From NCBI GenBank assembly GCA_016930515.1, contig JAFGGO010000050.1, forward strand, positions 1 to 38,525: a DNA stretch of 38,525 bases. Reading direction: 5' to 3'. The translations under genes and the position numbers were made by a program. Source of the DNA: Promethearchaeota archaeon (GTDB taxonomy: Archaea; Asgardarchaeota; Lokiarchaeia; Sigyniarchaeales; SOKP01). Under the pieces are notes generated by a model that worked only from the letters and a program-made list of their open reading frames with translations, was not told the DNA's origin and ran no database searches. Positions 33,201-38,525 of the stretch are shown here, piece after piece (position 1 is the stretch's first letter; every line of letters begins with the position of its first letter).

Positions 33201-34773
33201 AAAAGCCGTACTGGACATCGAAACTAGCTCTAAAAATGTAGAAGCAGAGCAAGAGACGCTTCAAAAAGAGATTAATGGTTTGAATTCTGATAAAGAACAA
33301 TTCTGGGTCGTGACAGAGGATCTGCGAAAGAAAAAGGAAGGAGAAAGCAAGAAATTAGAAGAAGTTATCGACCGCATCCGTGGCTTGGAAAACGTGATGA
33401 GGATCATCACGTCTATCGAGGATTTAACGAAAGAAAACGAGGAAGCAAGTGCTAACATACAAACGAGTGATAAGGAGATCGAAACTCTCAACGCTCAGGT
33501 AGACGGCATTCAAGCTAAGGTTGATGAGGTACAGGGCGTAATCGACTCTTTATCAGAAGAAAAATCGAAAGAAATCGATGTTCAAAAAGGCGCTCAAAAG
33601 AAACTCAATGACCTTAATAAGGAACTCCAGAAATCTCAAAGCAGGCTCAACGAGCTAAACAAGAACAAGGAACGACAACAACAAATAGTTACGTTGGGTG
33701 AGGAAATAAAGGCAACTGAGAAAAGCCTTGAAAATGTCGTCCAGGAAATAGAATCCTTGGAAGGAGGGCTGAGTGAAAAGAATACCGTCTTGGACGAAAA
33801 GCAAGAGGAAATTAATAAATACCTCGCAGAAAAGGACGAATCGTGGAAGAAGCAAAAGCAATACCAAAAAGCGTACACCGACCTAAAAAGCGACCTATCG
33901 CTCGAAAGTTCCAAATTAAACAATTTTGAGTCTAAAAAAATCATTTGCAACGACCAAATTGAGGCCCTGTTCCATCGATCCAAGGATTACGGTGCCATAC
34001 CACAAGTGACCGAGGACCTTACCGAGGAAGGGCTCCAGTCGGACATTGAATTATCAACGAAAAAGAAGAAAGCGCTCGAACCGGTCAACCTCAAGGCGAT
34101 AGATCAGTACGATGTGGTCAAGGAACGGTTTGACGAGATCGACATGCGTCGTCAGACCATACAACGAGAACGAAAAGCTATATTAGACGCTATCGAGAAG
34201 ATCGAGCTTGAAAAGACGAGATCGTTCATGAAAGCCTATCACGAGATCAATCGGGAGTTTTCGCGCATTTTTCAGAAGCTCTCGCCTGGTGGATCGGCAA
34301 AAATGATTCTCGATAGACCCGATTCGCCGTTCGAAGGTGGAATTTCGATTGAAGCTCGACCCAGAGGTAAGAAAATCAGTTCGCTTGAAATTTTAAGTGG
34401 TGGTGAGAAAACGCTCGTGGCGCTCTCGTTCATATTTGCCGTGCAGGAGTTTTACCCCGCTCCGTTTTACGTAATGGATGAAATTGATGCGGCCTTGGAC
34501 GGTCCCAACGTGCATCGCGTCTCAACCGTGATTCAGGAGTTTTCTAGTCAAGCACAGTTCCTTGTCATCAGTCACCGTGAAGAAAACATCGTCAACTCCG
34601 ACAGAATTTACGGAGTCGCCATGCAACAAAGTGGCATTACCGACATCTTCAGTGTCGATCTGGAACAAGAAGCAAAACGCCTCCTTGAGATAGAAGAGGA
34701 TCAGAAAGAAGGGGAAGAGGAAAGTGAAGATGAAACTTCAGACGATAATGAGGATAACCTTAGCGATGAATAA
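30271..34773 (+). CDS. smc: SMC chromosome-organising ATPase with non-canonical centre
   Basis: A 1500-residue SMC protein, about 300 longer than usual archaeal SMCs. The N-terminal head has SGFKSFGERTV, Walker A GPNGAGKS (33-40), and the Q-loop FVLQGKIVELTHM. The C-terminal head has signature LSGGEKT (from 1375), Walker B YVMDEIDAALD (D1403-E1404) and the H-loop VISHRE. Two very long coiled-coil arms (about 195-680 and 815-1290) join the heads to the centre. Residues 680-815 lack the Gly-rich SMC hinge sequence and have no CxxC zinc hook; instead there is a duplicated helical module, listed separately. The C-terminus is an acidic Glu/Asp/Ser tail. It would compact or segregate DNA, normally with ScpA/ScpB; neither gene is seen here. 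G+C content is well above its neighbours, especially at the 3' end. Confidence 0.93.
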   Translation: MTWISKISMSGFKSFGERTVTIRLSSGFTCIVGPNGAGKSNIIDALCFCLGRLSKKTMRAKSLEDLIFAGAKGKNPSNRASVTIYFDNREKLFPGEGDSFSITRTIKRGGGGGYKMNGEKVTRQQILNALAAANIDPEGSNQFVLQGKIVELTHMNAEDRRKFIEELIGLQKYDDMKNATMKELEKAERDLGQFEAIFKEVSTQLQKVEKEKNDALAWKELEEKINLYNAQLIAIKITKLRKEEDELEASIEESQKVIEELEEKITHQEDLMKQESLVMDGIQSTITEKENEREQIKESITQIKTQLSSNKTTLSYSKNTIEKLTQDIENLKSKQIVLEEGQTLDGLIENASKENENIENNIETAKQEIEKSQESQAEFDSKIKSSESDKSNLKAEISKIKQKISSNNAQIKILRENIVKNESKREKLQQELDRLKGDAEGIDEAIKQARDVENSIRKNIDDLNKKVSEENQKQKDLERKINDTQEKKNQLARKISDFQATLSSANTEVKMNLDRIENLNKQKASIEAKIKDLSKGKDSEEALKALLKEKEAITSVLGGLKQRAKEEDSVFRKNEKELELKEMQQSALITEINDHKGKINNINTELKLLKKEYTGLEREKKDLEMKVDSISKTNTTIESEFETLNIKKDNITRRIEELNEEKNGVLKRIESSEEDYERNKDDISGVLQILNMLTQNISISVDSIKGDIQLSNAESIEVSAGKFRDFIKDIIEIMRTLQDVDVDAKEGDESGMLLNSIVTTLNIFTENADGTIEQLIEKVKLSSDVAIQESTSKFDTFVQDLMDILQTVPISLKKLTLSKGQELYKQLEEISDSIKSQSDDLTEVEKKRTELDIKLKHDTENLLAYKRRLEEIDKRIQDLNAKIAKSDDEINERAESVNNKQEDVQKFENDVMALKKTKEEYWEKISKIQEEIDAKQKEFDEFQNKLQELKGIQNLFERIDEINENIGALNTTIEEKKKAVLDIETSSKNVEAEQETLQKEINGLNSDKEQFWVVTEDLRKKKEGESKKLEEVIDRIRGLENVMRIITSIEDLTKENEEASANIQTSDKEIETLNAQVDGIQAKVDEVQGVIDSLSEEKSKEIDVQKGAQKKLNDLNKELQKSQSRLNELNKNKERQQQIVTLGEEIKATEKSLENVVQEIESLEGGLSEKNTVLDEKQEEINKYLAEKDESWKKQKQYQKAYTDLKSDLSLESSKLNNFESKKIICNDQIEALFHRSKDYGAIPQVTEDLTEEGLQSDIELSTKKKKALEPVNLKAIDQYDVVKERFDEIDMRRQTIQRERKAILDAIEKIELEKTRSFMKAYHEINREFSRIFQKLSPGGSAKMILDRPDSPFEGGISIEARPRGKKISSLEILSGGEKTLVALSFIFAVQEFYPAPFYVMDEIDAALDGPNVHRVSTVIQEFSSQAQFLVISHREENIVNSDRIYGVAMQQSGITDIFSVDLEQEAKRLLEIEEDQKEGEEESEDETSDDNEDNLSDE
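32335..32694 (+). repeat. smc: Tandem duplicated helical module at the SMC midpoint
   Basis: Residues 689-740 and 760-808 of the SMC align without gaps over 49 positions with a period of 71 codons. Shared positions include L-N, T, N, LS, I, S, KF, F, D, I and T; my count is 14 identities, with most others conservative. Example pairs are SAGKFRDFIKDIIEIM and STSKFDTFVQDLMDIL. The protein midpoint (750) lies between the copies, exactly where an SMC hinge should fold. Confidence 0.75.
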
Positions 34774-34829
34774 ACCTTATTTGGGGCAAATTTTTCCTCA
34801 TTCGCATGGTTTTTTATTTAAACTAATGA

Positions 34830-35021
34830 CTATTTTAAGTTCCTTAAATTTATTCTTAAATTGGAAAGATCAATTTCTTCAGGTTGTTTTTTAAAAAGAT
34901 TCGATATTTTCTCTTCTAATTCCTTGATAGATAAGAATTTCATTGAATCTTCTATTGTAATCAGGCTTGGAACAATAAATTTTTCTTCATTTAATATGTT
35001 ATTATCCTTCATTTCAACCAT
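34830..35021 (-). CDS. Small uncharacterised protein
   Basis: A 63-residue acidic-to-neutral protein beginning MVEMKDNNILNEEKF, with an amphipathic helix MKFLSIKELEEKISNLFKK and a short C-terminal LSNLRINLRNLK. A TATTATAG element about 27 bases before the ATG suggests a leaderless gene. It converges with smc and diverges from the HNH gene. It is not recognisable as ScpB or any known SMC partner. Moderate-to-low confidence because of its size. Confidence 0.42.
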   Translation of the reverse strand: MVEMKDNNILNEEKFIVPSLITIEDSMKFLSIKELEEKISNLFKKQPEEIDLSNLRINLRNLK

Positions 35022-35151
35022 TTAGAAGCGTAATATTTTCTATAATAATATTGAACATTTTGTTTTTAAACTCCTATTTATAATTTCCCTAATAAAAATT
35101 GAGTTTCAATTCTTTACCAGGTTATTTTAAATAGGAAAGGCGGAATCATAT

Positions 35152-35607
35152 TTGTTAAGACAAGTATTAATTCAAGAGTGGGCGCGAATGGGAGGTACAT
35201 CTCGTAAAAAACACGAAAGAAAACATGAGAAAAGAATTAATAAAGAAAAACAAAAGGATAAGAAATTTATTTACGGGAGGAATGAGATGTGGCGTAAATA
35301 TTTCGACTGGTATTACATTGAAACCTTAAACAAAGGCTTGGGAGTGAGTAAAAAAAATAGTTACGTGGATTCTAACGGGTATTTACGATGGAAGGCCAAC
35401 GATCGCTTGGTCCATCGCGATATCGCCAAACAATGCATTTATAATAAAAAATCGTTTGCCCTACCATTCTCTTGCTACGAAGTTCACCATAAAAACAGAA
35501 ACGAGCTCGATAACAATCTGAGTAACCTCGAAATCCTAAACCCCGAAGAGCACGCTCTCGTTCACGCAGGGGAAAAAAAAAAAGAAAAAACAAAAAAAGC
35601 ACGATAA
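35152..35607 (+). CDS. HNH endonuclease, apparently frameshifted near its 3' end
   Basis: A 151-residue, very basic protein. The HNH core is EVHHKNRNELDNNLSNLEIL followed by NPEEHALVH, giving the paired His, the Asn and the final His of the HNH_3-type nucleases carried by phages and homing elements. The segment NGYLRWKANDRLVHRDIAK before it is the usual preceding beta region. The last 20 residues come from an 11-base A-run (35573-35583) and are low-complexity lysine; shifting one base there opens a further plausible frame (see next entry). So the gene is decaying, uses slippage, or contains an assembly error. The start is TTG at 35152; an ATG at 35188 is an alternative. Confidence 0.7.
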   Translation: MLRQVLIQEWARMGGTSRKKHERKHEKRINKEKQKDKKFIYGRNEMWRKYFDWYYIETLNKGLGVSKKNSYVDSNGYLRWKANDRLVHRDIAKQCIYNKKSFALPFSCYEVHHKNRNELDNNLSNLEILNPEEHALVHAGEKKKEKTKKAR

Positions 35608-35848
35608 GAAAAAAGAAAAAAAAGCAGCATACCAGAATGATCCGAAATACATGAGGATCGCTAAGGCAGATTACAAGTAAAGGGAAAAGCACGAGTTAAT
35701 CTACCTTGATGGTGAGTATAAGCGTTGGTATCCAGTAAAAGATTTATTAGTGCGAGACGGATATATTTACACTCCTCGATGGGCAATAAAAAAAAATAAA
35801 AATGATCATTTTAAAGATCTTTATATTTTTCACAAAATTGCACCATAA
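35608..35848 (+). pseudogene. Out-of-frame continuation of the HNH gene
   Basis: One base out of frame with the HNH gene, the sequence reads KKAAYQNDPKYMRIAKADYK, stops at TAA 35678-35680, then continues in the same frame as EKHELIYLDGEYKRWYP and KDLLVRDGYIYTPRWAIKK up to TAA 35846-35848. The amino-acid texture is that of real protein, not random AT-rich translation. One frameshift and one nonsense change would explain it as the lost C-terminal part. The end overlaps the 3' end of the SIR2 gene on the other strand by 19 bases. Confidence 0.55.
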
Positions 35849-38430
35849 TAGACCTCAAAAGTGTGTCCGTAAGTTACGCCGATAGTACTCGCAGTTTGCT
35901 CAAAATCTCGATCCAATAGAACTCGGCCAGTTATTGTGGCAATGCTTATGTAATGTGCTTCTAGTTTAAGGCTATTAACGACGGACGGAAGGATCTCTCT
36001 AAATTTTTCGTTACTTTCTATTATTTGAGTTATCGTTTTTTGGTCAGTCGCCCCTACTTGCGTTTTAAAATAAAAAATCAACTGAGCGGTAGTGGATAAT
36101 TCACTATTTTTATAGAATGGTTGTTTTTCGGGCGGTCCGTGTTTTTCTTCCCAAGTACGGCAGATAAACGGTATTTGACACGCAAACCAATACCACACTT
36201 GACGGATGAAAAAATGAACAATACCAGAAGTTGGGTTCCAAATATTACCAACTATTCCCATATGATCGTGCGAAATCATGACATATTTTTTATCTTTCTC
36301 CTTCCATTCGTTTTTAGTATATATTTTACCACAATATTGCATTATTTTATCTTCAACAAACGCTCTTGGAATCGTTTTTGGATATTCGCTCGATAAAAGC
36401 ACCACAATTTCAAATCGAATTCGTGGATCAGAAATTACTAAAAGATGGCCCCTCCAGATCATATAATTGTATTTTGGATCTTTTTCAGGAACCAAAAGAA
36501 ACCAAGGTGCTCCACCTGTGGAACTACCCATTGTTTTCAGGTAATTCAAATATTGCATCATCGCAGCAATCTCCAATTTGACGCGACTTTTCCAGGCTGG
36601 ATGCCTTGGGCCTATTGTTCCTGCTTTGGAGGGAAAATTTGGGATAAAATACTCTGCTACTGTTGGCATCCAATCTCCTTTCTTGTGCCATCCTTCGACA
36701 CCAAGTTGATGACGAATTTTTCTTGCCTCTTCAAGAAGATGTTCCGCAGAAATGTTATCTTTATCATTTCCTCTAATAAGAAGACATTCTGCTAATTCTA
36801 TCATTCCTCGGGCCTCTCCAATTCGATTTTTAAGTTTCTGATCGATAGTAATTGCTTTTTTATGGTTATTAATTGCAGCATCAATATTTCCGATTACTCG
36901 ATTTAAGGATCCTATATCATTGTAACGAATTGCGATCATTTCTTGATTACCAATTTTCACTTCTAAATCTAAAGCTTCTTGATAATATTCAAGCGCTTGT
37001 TTTGGATTAGTCTTTTTACATGTATCTCCAGTTAGTCCTGTTAATTTAGCCATTAGAGCGAGATCTTTTTCTTCTCCTCTTGATTTTTCCATATTCAAAG
37101 CAGTTTTGAATTTCTTCAAAGCAATATCGTCCATCCCATATTTTTGATCTATAATACCAAGAGTCATGAGCGTCGATACTTGAATAATGGGATTTTTTAA
37201 TTTTTCACCTATATCTGAAGCTTGAAAGAGAGGATATTTTGCAGCAGCCATCTCACCTGTCTGAATCAATAATTTTCCTTGATTAATTAATGCCATTGCT
37301 AAAGGAAATCCCCCTGGATCGCTTCTTTTTGTTAATGATATTATCCTATTTTGTATTGGAGCTGCTAAACTAAATCGATTGTAATTAATAAAAAGGTTTT
37401 CTACAAAACGGAGTGCACTAATTTCATTAGGTGGTTCGAAATGTGTATCTAACCATAGTTCGATAGGAATAGTATTATCTCCTTTTGATTTATCTAATTG
37501 GTTGTCTATTGTGTTGGGAAACATCATTCTTAAAATTTCAAGTGTTTGTCCTTGAACGAGTCTAACAGGTATATCTATTCTCTCTCCAATATTTCTTAAT
37601 AGTTCAAAAATATCCCTGGATCCTTGTTTAGGGATTTCATCCTCCTCTAATTGAAGAATTTCTCTTGGATTTAAAATTAAAGGTTTTTTACCGTCTCTAT
37701 CACTGTGATGATCAATCCATATTAAACCAACAAGACCATCCATTCGAGATAGTTCAGGCATTATATCAAAATCGTCTCCTCCACCATATCCCATTACAAT
37801 TAATATCCTCCCTTCGTCGATCTTTTCGAATAAATGACGCTGATAAAGAGGTAATGAAAATATTTCTTCTCCGGGAGCTTTATCTTTAGAAAGTGCATCC
37901 AATGTAGTTTTGATGCTATTTCGTGTCTTTTTTCCCGTGAAATAATTAATAGGAGATCCGTGGATTTTATAAACACGGTATTGATTTAATTTTGAATCTG
38001 GATCTTGATATTGAATAAAATCTTCGGGAGTTATTACTGCGATTCTGGAATATTCTGAATTAATTTCAATATTACTCAAGGCATGCTCTATTAAACAATC
38101 GAAATTAGTTGTTAGAACAAGATCTCCCGAAATAATCCGGTTAGCTAAAAATTGATGCAATGAGTTTGGTAATACATTCTCTTGTACGAAATAATCCATC
38201 AATTTTAGTTTAGGATCTATTTGATCCCGCCATTCCTGTATAACTCTTTCATAACGGAGCTCCTTAAGTGATAAAAGATCGTTCTCGAATTTTAGAGCAG
38301 AAAAATGTATTATAGCTGAGATGATTCGATGAACTGAAGCCAATCCTGCCGGTTTATCAACAGAGATTCCCGCTCCAACTAACCAAGTTATTGATCTTGA
38401 TGAAATCAGATCTAATATTTCATCATTCAT
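35830..38430 (-). CDS. SIR2-TPR protein with C-terminal E2/UEV-like domain
   Basis: An 866-residue protein. Residues 1-260 are a SIR2-type NAD-binding domain: GAGIS (19-23), TTNFD (107-111), KIHGS (155-159) and VMGYGGGDD (212-220), with N109 and H157 matching catalytic residues of antiviral NADase SIR2 domains. Residues 340-580 contain TPR-like repeats (KQALEYYQEALDLEVKIG, DAAINNHKKAITIDQKL). Residues 612-760 follow the E2 ubiquitin-conjugating fold: helix WKSRVKLEIAAMMQYLNYL, strands through FEIVVLLSSEYPKTIP, then ISHDHMGIVGNIWNP and a helix, but the expected catalytic Cys position is Val or Gly. The last 100 residues are unassigned. SIR2-TPR architectures often kill infected cells by NAD depletion. 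The gene is preceded by 95 bases to the window edge, so partners may lie outside. Confidence 0.82.
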   Translation of the reverse strand: MNDEILDLISSRSITWLVGAGISVDKPAGLASVHRIISAIIHFSALKFENDLLSLKELRYERVIQEWRDQIDPKLKLMDYFVQENVLPNSLHQFLANRIISGDLVLTTNFDCLIEHALSNIEINSEYSRIAVITPEDFIQYQDPDSKLNQYRVYKIHGSPINYFTGKKTRNSIKTTLDALSKDKAPGEEIFSLPLYQRHLFEKIDEGRILIVMGYGGGDDFDIMPELSRMDGLVGLIWIDHHSDRDGKKPLILNPREILQLEEDEIPKQGSRDIFELLRNIGERIDIPVRLVQGQTLEILRMMFPNTIDNQLDKSKGDNTIPIELWLDTHFEPPNEISALRFVENLFINYNRFSLAAPIQNRIISLTKRSDPGGFPLAMALINQGKLLIQTGEMAAAKYPLFQASDIGEKLKNPIIQVSTLMTLGIIDQKYGMDDIALKKFKTALNMEKSRGEEKDLALMAKLTGLTGDTCKKTNPKQALEYYQEALDLEVKIGNQEMIAIRYNDIGSLNRVIGNIDAAINNHKKAITIDQKLKNRIGEARGMIELAECLLIRGNDKDNISAEHLLEEARKIRHQLGVEGWHKKGDWMPTVAEYFIPNFPSKAGTIGPRHPAWKSRVKLEIAAMMQYLNYLKTMGSSTGGAPWFLLVPEKDPKYNYMIWRGHLLVISDPRIRFEIVVLLSSEYPKTIPRAFVEDKIMQYCGKIYTKNEWKEKDKKYVMISHDHMGIVGNIWNPTSGIVHFFIRQVWYWFACQIPFICRTWEEKHGPPEKQPFYKNSELSTTAQLIFYFKTQVGATDQKTITQIIESNEKFREILPSVVNSLKLEAHYISIATITGRVLLDRDFEQTASTIGVTYGHTFEVYYGAIL

Positions 38431-38525
38431 GTTTTTCCAATCAAAAATATTTTGAATTTTAATATTATTTTTTATTAAATCACACGAGATTAATAACCTG
38501 TTAAATAAAGATAATATATTTAAAA

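Noticed and set aside
31189..33983. Many antisense frames of 60-120 codons opposite smc
   Set aside because: They are Ser/Phe/Leu-rich mirror images of the Glu/Lys-rich coiled coil, as expected from reverse translation of such codons.
30271..34773. The long coiled-coil ATPase as Rad50
   Set aside because: There is no central CxxC zinc hook, and the C-terminal signature and flanking motifs (EPVNLKAI, LSGGEKTLVALSF) are SMC-type; no mre11 is adjacent.
35830..38430. SIR2 protein as an ordinary protein deacetylase
   Set aside because: It has no zinc-binding cysteine quartet typical of sirtuins, and it carries TPR repeats and extra C-terminal domains as in defence-type SIR2 proteins.
1..38525. 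tRNA, rRNA, insertion sequences or CRISPR arrays
   Set aside because: I scanned the gaps on both strands for T-arm-like GGTTC-AATC patterns, long terminal repeats and regularly spaced direct repeats and saw none that held up.

Overview
The window looks like a chromosomal piece of an Asgard archaeon, most likely Lokiarchaeia-like. It is AT-rich. It carries archaeal housekeeping genes (ribosomal protein L15e, RNase P proteins Rpp30 and Pop5, PyrI, RqcH, TrpB2-type tryptophan synthase) beside eukaryote-like signature proteins: a Rag/Gtr-type GTPase fused to a C-terminal roadblock-like domain, a free-standing roadblock/LC7 protein, and a protein with a possible longin-like N-terminus. TATA-like elements sit about 25 bases before several starts, many start codons are TTG or GTG, and one intergenic gap holds a probable box C/D guide RNA. 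The phylum assignment is inferred from gene content; no rRNA is present.

Layout. 1-8.4 kb: poorly characterised accessory DNA. It has a very large open frame running off the left edge, a 38-residue peptide gene, a RecB/Cas4-like nuclease, a small membrane protein and two giant helical proteins coupled by an ATGA overlap. 8.5-14.3 kb: roadblock protein without a normal start codon, TrpB2, an LCMT/TcmP-like methyltransferase, a B12/radical SAM/TRAM protein with an expanded cluster loop, pyrI, and a basic membrane protein. 14.4-20.7 kb: rqcH; a three-gene cell-surface/lipid cluster (CBM9-like ectodomain protein, small membrane protein, glycerophosphodiesterase); a run of small unknown genes; and the rnp3-rnp2 operon. 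20.8-24.7 kb: a HcyBio/ferredoxin homocysteine-synthesis protein placed between rnp3 and rpl15e, then SerA-like dehydrogenase, a DUF2095-like protein, the C/D RNA and a winged-helix protein. 24.7-28.8 kb: the possible longin/winged-helix protein, and a HAD phosphatase - nitrilase - Rag-like GTPase operon. 28.9-34.8 kb: a degenerate Orc1/Cdc6-like protein followed by a 1500-residue SMC. 35-38.5 kb: a decaying HNH endonuclease gene and a large SIR2-TPR protein whose C-terminal part reads like a ubiquitin-conjugating (E2/UEV) fold.

Most interesting points. (i) The SMC has both canonical ATPase halves, but at its exact midpoint, where the hinge should be, there is a tandemly duplicated helical module and no recognisable SMC hinge or zinc hook. 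Its upstream neighbour is an Orc1/Cdc6 homologue that has lost its Walker B acids. (ii) The SIR2-TPR-E2-like fusion resembles NAD-depleting antiviral effectors but adds a Cys-less E2-like module. (iii) A C/D guide RNA lies between two convergent genes. All three rest on sequence motifs read by eye and need profile or structure searches.
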